Positions 8,503 through 17,013 of a DNA stretch of 64,000 bases are shown in pieces; position 1 is the stretch's first letter; the number at the start of each line of letters is the position of its first letter. The notes below the pieces were generated by a model. It made no database searches and was not told the origin of the DNA. It saw only the letters and a program-made list of their open reading frames with translations. Source of the DNA: Dyella terrae (GTDB lineage Bacteria > Pseudomonadota > Gammaproteobacteria > Xanthomonadales > Rhodanobacteraceae); contig NZ_CP089414.1 of the NCBI RefSeq assembly GCF_022394535.1, positions 4,712,001 through 4,776,000 on the forward strand, written 5' to 3'. A program made the translations under genes and the position numbers.

Positions 8503-9450
8503 TTTCTCCCTCGCCCCTTTGGGGAGAGGGTTGGGGTGAGGGGTCAATCTAGCCTTACCGTTTCATCTTTAGCCGTCACCCCTGCGCAGGCAGGGGTCCA
8601 GTGACTTTGCTTTCGATTGTCGCGTAGTCGCGATCTGGCTCGCCTGCGGCGGGCTTTCGACCTCCTACCGGAGGCCGAGTCACTTTTCTTTGCTTGCCGA
8701 AGAAAAGTAACCCGAAGAAAGGGCCTCCCGGATGAGGCGCCTATCGGGCAGAAGCCCGATAGGTACGCGGTCGGGTTCCGGGCTTTTCGACGGGGCTCCT
8801 GCCCCGGCGAAAAGTGGCTGGCATCCTTGCCAGCCACACCTGCGGGGCCTTCTCTCCACCCGCCCGCCGCCTCATACGGGGACCTGGTAGCTCAAGAGCT
8901 AGAGCCGACGGCTCGTGCCGCTGCGCTGCACATCGCGTCGCGGAGCGTGGCGATGCGACCCAACGTGTTGTTGACGACGTCGCATGTTGGTGTCGGTTAG
9001 AAGTAGGGTTCCGTAAGTCTTCCCGGATTCTCGCTGCGCTTCATCCGGGCTACGTTGCGCGTTCGCCGTGAACGCTCCCGCTTTAAGCCCTCTTGGCGAC
9101 GGCGCGTTGCGAAGCGCATCGGAGTACCCGCTGTGTAGCGGCGGAGGTTGCCAAACCGCACGATTCCTCATCCGTTCGGGCTTATCCCCACGCCATGCAG
9201 AGTTCCTCAGCGTATCGGTGCGTTGCGGTGTAGCCGTATCGTCCAATAAGGAGATCGCCCGGTACCGATTACCTCGGGGGCCAAGGCTTGTATTCAACAC
9301 GACGCTACCGGAGCTCTGGAGGCCATTTTCTTTCGGTTACTTTTCTTTTGGGCCAGCAAAAGAAAAGTGACTCGAGCGTCGGCAGACGATCGAAACGCCC
9401 GCTGCGTAAGCGGCCAGGTCGCGGCAACGTAGGAGGCGACAGCTAACCAC
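8503..9450. repeat. Composite intergenic repeat (copy 2, with inverted right part)
   Basis: The 1.17-kb gap 8474-9646 carries no recognisable gene. 8503-8957 repeats the modules of copy 1: CTCCCTCGCCCCTTTGGGGA, GTCACCCCTGCGCAGGCAGG, CACTTTTCTTTGCTTGCC with AAGAAAAGTAACCCGAAG, and GACGGGGCTCCTGCCCCGGC. 9010-9060 holds a separate inverted repeat (CCCGGATTCTCGCTGCGCTT...ATCCGGG). Around 9330-9450 the CACTTTTCTTTGC module returns in inverted orientation. The flgB promoter follows. Confidence 0.8.
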
Positions 9451-9594
9451 CGAGGAAACGCCAAACCTCCGTCAGTAACCCGCTACACCCCGCGTCGACT
9501 TTCCGACAGCCCCACGTAAAACCCATCTCGCGACACACGCAAAAAACGCCACAAACCCAACAACCACGCGGCTTCGCAGACACCACTCAAACGG

Positions 9595-9610
9595 TGGCAC
9601 GCAATTTGCT
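9595..9610 (+). promoter_or_regulatory. Sigma-54 promoter of the flgB operon
   Basis: TGGCACGCAATTTGCT is an exact match to the RpoN consensus TGGCACG-N4-TTGC(A/T), with GG and GC 12 bp apart. It ends 36 bp before the flgB ATG, so FleQ-dependent transcription of flgB onward is expected. Confidence 0.9.
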
Positions 9611-9646
9611 CAAGTCATCCCGCGGCCCTCGCCGCAGGAGTGAGCG

Positions 9647-10048
9647 ATGAGTTCCATCAACGACAACCTGTTCGGTTTGCACACGCAGGCGCTCGATACG
9701 TGGCAGAAGCGCAGCGAAGTGTTGTCCAGCAATCTGGCTAATGCCGACACGCCCGGCTATCTCGCGCGCGATGTCGACTTCAAGAAGGCGCTGGCCAGTG
9801 CGAGTGGCACTAGCAACACGCTGGCGATGACCATCACGCAGCCGGGACAGATTGATCCGCAGGCGCAATCCGCGCAGCAACTCGCTTACCGCATGCCCAC
9901 GCAGCCGTCGATGGATGGCAATACGGTGGATACGCAGGTCGAGCAGGCCAACTTCGCCGCCAACGGCGTGCATTACCAGGCCAGCCTTTCCTTCATCACG
10001 GCGCAGATCCACATGCTGCGCACGGCCATCACCGGAGGCCAGGGCTGA
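9647..10048 (+). CDS. flgB: Flagellar proximal rod protein FlgB
   Basis: A 133-residue rod protein exported by the flagellar type III system and placed next to FliE/MS ring. It has the rod/hook family signature VLSSNLANADTPGYLARDVDF at 26-46 (in part) and an amphipathic C-terminal helix (YQASLSFITAQIHMLRTAI). The stop overlaps the flgC start. First gene after a sigma-54 promoter. Confidence 0.97.
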   Translation: MSSINDNLFGLHTQALDTWQKRSEVLSSNLANADTPGYLARDVDFKKALASASGTSNTLAMTITQPGQIDPQAQSAQQLAYRMPTQPSMDGNTVDTQVEQANFAANGVHYQASLSFITAQIHMLRTAITGGQG

Positions 10049-10476
10049 TGTCCATGTTCAAGATTTTTGATGTCGCGGGTTCGGGCATGGCAGCGCAGTC
10101 GCTGCGCCTGAACACCGTGGCCAGCAACCTCGCCAACGCCGACAGCGTGTCGAGCACGCCGGAAGGTGCGTACCGCGCGAAGGAACCGCTGTTCTCTGCT
10201 GTGCAGAAAGCGGTGGGTGGCGCAAAGAACTCGCAGGCCGACAGCGCTGTTGGCGTGCAGGTGCAGGGCGTGACCGAAAGCCAGGCCGATGTGCAGACGC
10301 GCTACGAGCCGGGTAATCCCATGGCCGATGCCAACGGCTACGTCTACGGCAGCAACGTCAATCCCATTGATGAGCTAGTGAACATGATCACCGCGTCGCG
10401 TTCTTACCAGAACAACGTCGAAGCGATGAACACCACCAAGCAATTGATGATCAAGACCCTCGACCTCGGCAAGTGA
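10048..10476 (+). CDS. flgC: Flagellar proximal rod protein FlgC
   Basis: A 142-residue rod subunit. The N-terminal SLRLNTVASNLANADSVSS motif and C-terminal NPIDELVNMITASRSYQNNV are the paired helices that form the rod D0 domain. Its ATG shares bases with the flgB stop (TGATG). Length matches E. coli FlgC. Confidence 0.97.
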   Translation: MSMFKIFDVAGSGMAAQSLRLNTVASNLANADSVSSTPEGAYRAKEPLFSAVQKAVGGAKNSQADSAVGVQVQGVTESQADVQTRYEPGNPMADANGYVYGSNVNPIDELVNMITASRSYQNNVEAMNTTKQLMIKTLDLGK

Positions 10477-10492
10477 GCCGGGAGGAGCCCTC

Positions 10493-11176
10493 GTGTCTAC
10501 GATACCCAGCACTACCAACAACACGTCCAGCAACAGTTCGAGTTCGGGCAGCACGTCGAGTGCGAACTCGGCGCTGTCGAGCACAATGACGCAGGCCGAT
10601 TTCCTCAAGCTGATGACGGCCCAGTTGCAGGCGCAGGATCCGACCAACCCGGTCGACAACTCGCAGTTCGTTTCGCAGATGGCGCAGTTCAGCCAGTTGT
10701 CGGCGACGCAGCAGTTGGATACCGACCTGCAGTCGCTTGCCACCAACGTCAACACGGCTATGCAGACCTCGCAGGTGCTCAGCTCGTCGAACCTGGTGAA
10801 TCGCGAGGTGCTCGTGCCGGGCAGCTCGGCCGCATTCGACGGTACCGATGCGGTGAAGGGTGCGGTGAACGTCACCAGCGCAACGACCGTCAACGTGAAG
10901 ATCGTCGATGGCAGCGGCAACGTGGTGCGCAATATTCCGTTGGGCGCGCAGAACACTGGCCTTGCGCAGTTCAGTTGGGATGGCAAGGACGATAACGGTA
11001 ATGCCATCGCCGCAGGCACGTACACCATCCAGGCCGGCAGTGGCAGCACCTCGCTGGACACCTACGTCGCCGGCACGGTGACGGCTGTGGGCTACGGCGG
11101 CAGTTCGCTGGGTACGTACCTGCAGGTATCGGGCGTGGGCGGCGTGCCGCTCAGCCAGGTGGCACAGATTCTCTGA
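10493..11176 (+). CDS. flgD: Hook cap/assembly protein FlgD
   Basis: A 227-residue scaffold that caps the growing hook and is displaced by FlgK. GTG start with GGAGGAG upstream. A Ser/Asn/Thr-rich leader (residues 1-27) precedes the conserved MTQADFLKLMTAQLQAQDPT and NSQFVSQMAQFSQLS, then a FLIG-type Ig-like domain with NTGLAQFSWDGKDDNGNAIA. The low-complexity leader is longer than in enterics but ordinary for FlgD. Confidence 0.96.
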   Translation: MSTIPSTTNNTSSNSSSSGSTSSANSALSSTMTQADFLKLMTAQLQAQDPTNPVDNSQFVSQMAQFSQLSATQQLDTDLQSLATNVNTAMQTSQVLSSSNLVNREVLVPGSSAAFDGTDAVKGAVNVTSATTVNVKIVDGSGNVVRNIPLGAQNTGLAQFSWDGKDDNGNAIAAGTYTIQAGSGSTSLDTYVAGTVTAVGYGGSSLGTYLQVSGVGGVPLSQVAQIL

Positions 11177-11211
11177 CGCGCTAAGCGTCATCTCATCACG
11201 AGGAACCGAAC

Positions 11212-12429
11212 ATGGCACTTAATACGGCGCTCAGCGGCATCAACGCTGCCCAGTCCGATCTCAACGTCATCGCCAACAACATCGCCAATGCCAACACCAC
11301 CGGCTTCAAGGGTTCGCGCGCGGAGTTCGCAGATGTCTTCGCGGTGACTGGCCTGAACCTCAACTCCACCGCGGTGGGCAGCGGCGTGCGTCTGCAGGAC
11401 GTGGCCCAGCAGTTCAATCAAGGCGATATCCAGACCACCAACAACAGCCTTGACCTCGCCATCAGCGGCAACGGCTTCTTTGTGGTGAACAACGGCAGCG
11501 GTGTGCAGTACACGCGTGCCGGTGATTTCCAGAAAGACCCGAGCGGCTACGTCACCACGCCGGACGGTTCGCGCCTGCAGATGTACGCGGCCAATGGCGC
11601 GGGTGGTTTTGATACCAGTACGCTGAAGGACTTCAATTGGGTGACGGCGCAGAGCAACGCTACGGCGACCTCGGCCATCACCATGACGTCTAACTTGCCG
11701 GCCAGCGCCACCGTGCCGACCAACGCGTTCAGCACGACGGATTCCACCAGCTACAACGCCGCTTCGCCGGTGACCGTGTATGACTCGCAGGGTGGTTCGC
11801 ACCAGGCGACGATTTACTACGTGAAGTCCGGCACCAACACCTGGAACGCCAATCTGTACGTGGACGGCCAGAACGCCGGCACGCAGCCGATGACCTTTGA
11901 TTCCACCGGCAAGCTGGCTACGCCGACCAACGGCACGCTGGCCTTCAACACGGTGAATCTGGGCAACGGTTCGTCGCCGATGACGCTGTCGCTCAACGTG
12001 AACAACACCACGCAGTACGGGACGGACTATTCGGCCGGCACCATCCAGCAGAATGGTTTCGAAGCAGGCACGTTGTCGAGCATCGACATCAATAGCAAGG
12101 GCGTCATCACGGCGTACTACTCGAACAACCAGAGCACGCAGATCGGTCAGGTGGCGATTGCCAACTTTGCCAACGTGCAGGGCCTGCGCCAGATGGGTAA
12201 TACCACGTGGGCAGCCAGCACCGATTCCGGTCCGGCCGTGATGGGTACGGCGAGCGTGGGGCAGTTCGGCGCGATCCAGTCGGGTGCGCTGGAAAGCTCC
12301 AACACGGCCGATACCACGGCGCAGTTGGTGGACATGATCCAGGCGCAGCGTGACTACCAGGCCAATGCGCAGGTGCTGTCGACCGACAACACGCTCGCAT
12401 CCGCGCTGTTCAACGCTGTCTCGCGCTGA
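11212..12429 (+). CDS. flgE: Flagellar hook protein FlgE
   Basis: A 405-residue hook subunit. N-terminal ALSGINAAQSDLNVIANNIA and NANTTGFKGSRAEFADVF and C-terminal LVDMIQAQRDYQANAQVLST form the coiled D0 core; the middle is the exposed D1/D2 region. A GAGGAA RBS sits before the ATG. It is followed after 6 bp by flgF. Confidence 0.97.
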   Translation: MALNTALSGINAAQSDLNVIANNIANANTTGFKGSRAEFADVFAVTGLNLNSTAVGSGVRLQDVAQQFNQGDIQTTNNSLDLAISGNGFFVVNNGSGVQYTRAGDFQKDPSGYVTTPDGSRLQMYAANGAGGFDTSTLKDFNWVTAQSNATATSAITMTSNLPASATVPTNAFSTTDSTSYNAASPVTVYDSQGGSHQATIYYVKSGTNTWNANLYVDGQNAGTQPMTFDSTGKLATPTNGTLAFNTVNLGNGSSPMTLSLNVNNTTQYGTDYSAGTIQQNGFEAGTLSSIDINSKGVITAYYSNNQSTQIGQVAIANFANVQGLRQMGNTTWAASTDSGPAVMGTASVGQFGAIQSGALESSNTADTTAQLVDMIQAQRDYQANAQVLSTDNTLASALFNAVSR

Positions 12430-12435
12430 TAAGCC

Positions 12436-13176
12436 ATGGACCGTTCCGTCTACGTAGCGATGACCGGGGCGACGCAGATCATGCGCGCCCAGGAGGCAGT
12501 GAGCCACAACCTGGCCAACGCCTCCACGGTCGGTTTCAAGAGCCAGCTCTCCGCGTTCCAGAGCGTGCCGGTGCTGGGCGATGGTCAGCCGGCGCGCATC
12601 AACGCGGTGGCGCAGGGCATCGGCCAGAGCAGTGGGCAGGGGTCGCCGATCAATACCGGTCGGGCCCTCGACATCTCGGTGCGCGGCGACGGCTTCATCG
12701 CAGTGCAGTCGCCGGACGGTTCAGAGGCATACACCCGCGCGGGTGATCTGCAGCTCACCGCGGATGGTGGGCTGACAGACTCGAAAGGCAATCCGGTGAT
12801 GGGTGGTTCAGGGCCCATCACCATTCCACCAGCCACAGACATCAGCGTCGGCTCTGACGGCACCATTTCCACGGTACCGCAGGGGCAGGGCCCCAATTCC
12901 GTATCGCAGATCGACCGCATCAAGCTGGTCAATCCGGACGTGACGCAGATGACGCAGGGCTCGGATGGCCTGATGCACATGGGCGATGGCAGCACCGCTG
13001 CCATCGACGACACGGTCACCATCAACTCAGGCGAACTGGAAGGCAGCAACGTCAATCCGTCGTCCGAGCTGGTGAAGATGATCGCGCTTTCGCGCCAGTA
13101 CGACATGCAGGTGAAGTCCATCAAAACCTCCGAGGACAACGCCGATTCAAGCCTCAAGCTGTTACAGGCGAGCTAA
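12436..13176 (+). CDS. flgF: Flagellar proximal rod protein FlgF
   Basis: A 246-residue rod protein with N-terminal GATQIMRAQEAVSHNLANAS and STVGFKSQLSAFQS, central GRALDISVRGDGFIAVQSPD, and C-terminal NPSSELVKMIALSRQYDMQV. Length and position between flgE and flgG identify it as FlgF. Confidence 0.97.
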   Translation: MDRSVYVAMTGATQIMRAQEAVSHNLANASTVGFKSQLSAFQSVPVLGDGQPARINAVAQGIGQSSGQGSPINTGRALDISVRGDGFIAVQSPDGSEAYTRAGDLQLTADGGLTDSKGNPVMGGSGPITIPPATDISVGSDGTISTVPQGQGPNSVSQIDRIKLVNPDVTQMTQGSDGLMHMGDGSTAAIDDTVTINSGELEGSNVNPSSELVKMIALSRQYDMQVKSIKTSEDNADSSLKLLQAS

Positions 13177-13203
13177 AGCTGCCGCTTAATCAAGGAGCGA
13201 CTG

Positions 13204-13989
13204 ATGTTTTCTTCCCTCTGGATTGCCAAGACCGGCCTTGACGCGCAGCAGACGCGTATGGACGTGATCTCCAACAACCTGGCCAACGCCAACACCACCG
13301 CGTTCAAGAGTTCGCGTGCGTCGTTCCAGGATCTGATGTACCAGAACAAGGGTCAGCCTGGCGGACAGACCACCGAACAGACCGTATCGCCGTCGGGCTT
13401 GATGCTCGGCACCGGTGTGAAAGTGGTAGCCAACGAAAAGCTGTTCACCGAAGGCAGCATCACGCAGACCGGCAACTCGCTGGACGTGGCCATCCAGGGT
13501 CGCGGCTTCCTGCAGGTGAGCATGCCCGACGGCACCGTGGCTTATACGCGCGATGGTTCGCTGCATACCGATCCCAACGGTCAGTTGGTCACGGCAGATG
13601 GCAACCCGCTGGAGCCGGCCATCACCGTGCCGCCGAATGTGCAGAGCCTGACCATCGGTTCCGATGGCACCGTGTCGGCGACCACCACCGCTTCGGCTAC
13701 GCCGCAGACGCTGGGCACGTTGCAGCTCGCGGATTTCATCAACCCCGCCGGCCTGCAGCCGATGGGCCAGAACCTGTACGTGGAATCCGTGGCCAGCGGC
13801 GCGCCGCAGACCGGCCAGCCGGCACTCAACGGCATGGGTTCGCTGCTGCAGGGTTCGCTCGAATCCTCCAACGTCAACGTGGTGGCCGAGATGGTCAACA
13901 TGATCGAGACGCAGCGCACCTACGAAATGAATTCCAAGGCGATCAGCAGCACCGATCAGATGCTGCAAGACCTGACCGACAAGATGTGA
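13204..13989 (+). CDS. flgG: Flagellar distal rod protein FlgG
   Basis: A 261-residue distal rod subunit, highly conserved. [40 protein letters not shown] (with the FlgG-specific YQ), [20 protein letters not shown] and C-terminal [20 protein letters not shown] are visible. An AAGGAG RBS precedes the ATG. Confidence 0.98.
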   Translation: MFSSLWIAKTGLDAQQTRMDVISNNLANANTTAFKSSRASFQDLMYQNKGQPGGQTTEQTVSPSGLMLGTGVKVVANEKLFTEGSITQTGNSLDVAIQGRGFLQVSMPDGTVAYTRDGSLHTDPNGQLVTADGNPLEPAITVPPNVQSLTIGSDGTVSATTTASATPQTLGTLQLADFINPAGLQPMGQNLYVESVASGAPQTGQPALNGMGSLLQGSLESSNVNVVAEMVNMIETQRTYEMNSKAISSTDQMLQDLTDKM

Positions 13990-13997
13990 GAACCGTC

Positions 13998-14682
13998 ATG
14001 GCGTCCTTCCGTTCCCTTCCTCGAATCGGTGTCGCGCTGGCCTTGGCCGCGCTGGCCGGCTGCGTCATGCAGCCGCCGCGCGACGATCACCAGTGGGCAG
14101 CCACCATGCCGGCGGAGCAGCCGGCGTCGCCGCCGACCGATGGCTCGATCTACCACGCCGAGCAGGGCATGGAACTGTTCAACGATGCGCGCGCCCACCG
14201 CGTGGGCGACATCCTCACCATCACCTTGGTGGAGAGCACGCAGGCATCCAAGAAGGCCACGACCAACACCAGCAAGAAGGACGTCAGCACCATCTCCGCG
14301 CCGAGCATCCTGGGTCATACGCTCAAGGTCGCCGGCCAGACGGCGGACACCAGCCTAAATGGAAACCGCGCCTTCGACGGCAGCGGCGACAGCAGCCAGA
14401 GCAACCAATTGTCGGGTTCGATCACGGTGACCGTGGCGCAGCGCCTGTCCAACGGCAACCTGCTGGTACGTGGCGAAAAGATGGTGACGATCAACCAGGG
14501 TCAGGAACAGATCCGCATTGCCGGCATCGTGCGCCCGCAGGACATCCTGCAAGACAACAGCGTGCCGTCCACGCGCGTCGCCGACGCGCAGATTGGCTAC
14601 ACCGGCAAGGGGGGCACTGGCCGATGCGAATACGCAGGGCTGGCTGTCGCGCTTCTTCAGCTCGAAGTGGATGCCGTACTGA
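13998..14682 (+). pseudogene. flgH: L-ring lipoprotein FlgH, frameshifted into flgI as given
   Basis: FlgH forms the outer-membrane L ring. A signal peptide ends in the lipobox LAGC ([22 protein letters not shown] region). The body contains [18 protein letters not shown] and [20 protein letters not shown]. At a G6 run (14609-14614) the frame leaves IGYTGKG and reads straight into flgI, giving an apparent 621-codon fusion. One G fewer gives [18 protein letters not shown] and then KWMPY with a stop at 14682 that overlaps the flgI ATG. Corrected length is 227 residues, normal for FlgH. Confidence 0.9.
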
Positions 14683-15851
14683 TGAACATCCGTCACCTTT
14701 TTACGCATGCCACGCTCATTCGCGCTGGCGAGCGCGCGGCAGCAGCGTTGCGCACCACTGCCATCGTGCTGTGCGCGTGCTTCTCGGTAAATCAGCCCGT
14801 GCACGCCGACAAAATTCGCGACCTGGTGCAGGTGGCGGGCGTGCGCAGCAACCAATTGATTGGCTACGGCTTGGTGGTGGGTTTGGACGGCAGCGGTGAC
14901 CAGACCACGCAGGCACCGTTCACTACGCAGAGTTTGGAAAACATGCTGGTGCAGTTCGGTATTACTGTGCCGGCCAACGTACGTCCGCAGCTAAAGAACG
15001 CGGCGGCCGTGACGGTGACGGCACAATTGCCGCCATTCGCCAAACCGGGTCAGGTCATCGACGTGACCGTGGCGTCCATCGGTAACGCCAAGAGCATTCG
15101 CGGCGGTGAGCTGCTGATGACGCCGATGCGCGGCGCTGACGGCAACGTCTACGCCATGGCGCAGGGCAGTGTAGTGGTGGGTGGTATCACCGCGTCGGGC
15201 AAGAGTGGCTCCAGCGTGCAGGTGAACATTTCCGCGAGCGGCCGTATTCCCAACGGCGCGTCGGTCGAGCGTGCCGTTGCTTCCTCGTTCTCCAACGGCG
15301 GCGACCTCGTACTCAACCTCAATACAGCCGACTTCACCACGGCGACGCGCATCGCTGAGGCGGTGAACCGTACGTACGGCGCCGGTACCGCCAGCGCGAT
15401 GGATGGTGGCTCGGTGAACGTGCGCGGCCCGCTGGATCCCAGCCAACGTGTGGCATGGCTCGGCGCGATCCAGGCGATCGAAGTCACCCCCGGTGATGCA
15501 CCGGCGCGCGTAGTGGTCAATTCGCGCACCGGCACGGTGGTGATTGGCGCGGATGTGCGAGTGACGCCGGCCGCGGTGGCGCACGGTTCCATCCAGGTGA
15601 CTATTTCCGAGAATCCGCAGGTCTCCCAGCCCAATCCCTTCAGCAAGGGCGGCCAGACCGTGGTGGTGCCGCAGAGCGACGTGCAGGTCAGCGAAGACGG
15701 CGCCCACATGTTCAAGTTCGGCCCGGGCACCAACCTGGACACCATCGTGCGTGCGGTGAACCAGGTGGGCGCGTCGCCGACGGATCTCATCTCTATCCTG
15801 CAGGCGCTCAAGCAGGCGGGTGCGCTCCATGCGGAGCTGGTGGTGATCTGA
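14682..15851 (+). CDS. flgI: Flagellar P-ring protein FlgI
   Basis: A 389-residue periplasmic P-ring subunit. The start ATG at 14682 overlaps the true flgH stop (TGATG). An N-terminal hydrophobic export segment ends near [10 protein letters not shown]. The mature part is typical: [48 protein letters not shown] and the C-terminal [20 protein letters not shown]. In the given sequence its frame is joined to flgH by a frameshift; the gene itself is intact. Confidence 0.95.
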   Translation: MNIRHLFTHATLIRAGERAAAALRTTAIVLCACFSVNQPVHADKIRDLVQVAGVRSNQLIGYGLVVGLDGSGDQTTQAPFTTQSLENMLVQFGITVPANVRPQLKNAAAVTVTAQLPPFAKPGQVIDVTVASIGNAKSIRGGELLMTPMRGADGNVYAMAQGSVVVGGITASGKSGSSVQVNISASGRIPNGASVERAVASSFSNGGDLVLNLNTADFTTATRIAEAVNRTYGAGTASAMDGGSVNVRGPLDPSQRVAWLGAIQAIEVTPGDAPARVVVNSRTGTVVIGADVRVTPAAVAHGSIQVTISENPQVSQPNPFSKGGQTVVVPQSDVQVSEDGAHMFKFGPGTNLDTIVRAVNQVGASPTDLISILQALKQAGALHAELVVI

Positions 15852-15859
15852 TGGCTATG

Positions 15860-16032
15860 GAGCGTGCTCATGCTCTCACCGTGGCCCGCGCCGGAAGCTG
15901 TTTGCGCGCAGGGCAAGGAAGAACGAGGGCGTGTATGTCGATACACAACCGAGTGATGACGCTGCCCTGCGCCTCACTCCCTGGCGGGCGCATGAACTCA
16001 ACGCGGGTCACGGTGAGAGCATGAGCACGCTC
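15860..16032. repeat. Nested palindromic element with conserved core, copy 1 (flgI-flgJ)
   Basis: Outer arms 15860-15890 and 16002-16032 are inverted copies, 30 of 31 bases, with the one difference compatible with a G-U pair. The right arm contains the flgJ RBS and start codon. Inside, 15906-15915 and 15963-15972 form a perfect 10-bp stem (GCGCAGGGCA / TGCCCTGCGC). Its loop holds AAGGAAGAACGAGGG, a small GTGTA...TACAC stem and GAGTGATGACGC. The same core, with different arms, occurs at 58460-58726. Confidence 0.85.
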
Positions 16033-16995
16033 CCGGGAGATGCCGCCAATAGCCTCAATACCTGGACGAATCTGTCCGGGTTCGCCGCGCTGCGCCAGAC
16101 GGCGCAAAGCGACGCGAAGGCGGCACTGCCAGCGGTAGCCAAGCAGTTCGAGTCGATCTTCACGCAGATGATGCTGAAGTCGATGCGCGACGCCAGCAGT
16201 GGCGATGGCCTGTTCGACAGCGATGCCGGCAATCAATGGCGCGACATGTTCGATCAGCAGCTGTCCGTGCAGCTCTCGCAGGGCGGCAACGGCATCGGTA
16301 TTGCGCAGATGTTGATGAAGCAGTTGGGCGGCGCGCTCGGCGGCTCGTCCGACGGCAGTGCCACCGGTAGTACTGGTACGGCCAACGGCAGCGACAGCTG
16401 GCAGCAGCGCCTGAACTCAGTGGCTAGCGCGGCACGCAACACCGGCGAGAAGGTACTCAAGCTGCTGCCTAAGGACGCCACGGATTTCGTCAAACAGCTG
16501 GCGCCGTATGCCCAGCAGGCCGCCGAGAAGCTCGGCGTGTCGGTGCGCGCCGTGCTGGCGCAGGCCGCGCTGGAGACGCAGTGGGGTAAGCACCTGCCCA
16601 CGCACTCCAACGGCAATACCAGCAACAACCTGTTCGGCATGAAAGCCGGCAGCAGTTGGGGCGGCGACAAGGTCAGCGTGCCAACGCTGGAATTTGAGGA
16701 CGGCGTGGCGGTGCAGAAGCGCGCCCAGTTCCGTTCGTACGACAACCCGGGCCAGTCGTTCGACGACTACGCCCAACTGCTTGCCAACAACCCGCGTTAC
16801 GCCAAGGCGCTCAACCATGGCGAGGACGTGGTCGGTTTCGCCAAGGGGCTGGTCAATGGCGGTTACGCCACCGATCCGTCCTATGCGCAAAAAATTATTG
16901 CGATCGCCAACAGCCCGCAGATGCGTCAAGCACTCGACGCCATCGGGCAGGGCGACCTCAAGAATGTGGCCGCCCCGCCGAACTCCTCCGAGTGA
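16021..16995 (+). CDS. flgJ: FlgJ rod-cap protein with peptidoglycan hydrolase domain
   Basis: A 324-residue bifunctional protein. The N-terminal rod-binding domain (AVAKQFESIFTQMMLKSMRD, IAQMLMKQLG) caps the growing rod. After a Ser/Gly/Thr linker the C-terminal glucosaminidase domain opens the peptidoglycan (VRAVLAQAALETQWGKHLPT with the catalytic Glu; TSNNLFGMKAG; SFDDYAQLLANNPRYAKAL). The start MSTLPGDAAN was chosen because the frame upstream runs through the palindromic element. The start codon lies inside that element's right arm, so folding could hide it. Confidence 0.95.
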   Translation: MSTLPGDAANSLNTWTNLSGFAALRQTAQSDAKAALPAVAKQFESIFTQMMLKSMRDASSGDGLFDSDAGNQWRDMFDQQLSVQLSQGGNGIGIAQMLMKQLGGALGGSSDGSATGSTGTANGSDSWQQRLNSVASAARNTGEKVLKLLPKDATDFVKQLAPYAQQAAEKLGVSVRAVLAQAALETQWGKHLPTHSNGNTSNNLFGMKAGSSWGGDKVSVPTLEFEDGVAVQKRAQFRSYDNPGQSFDDYAQLLANNPRYAKALNHGEDVVGFAKGLVNGGYATDPSYAQKIIAIANSPQMRQALDAIGQGDLKNVAAPPNSSE

Positions 16996-17013
16996 CCTGT
17001 CCTGGAATGACCT

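Noticed and set aside
13986..15851. A single 621-residue FlgH-FlgI fusion protein
   Set aside because: A one-base shift at the G6 run gives a normal FlgH end and a stop overlapping the flgI ATG.
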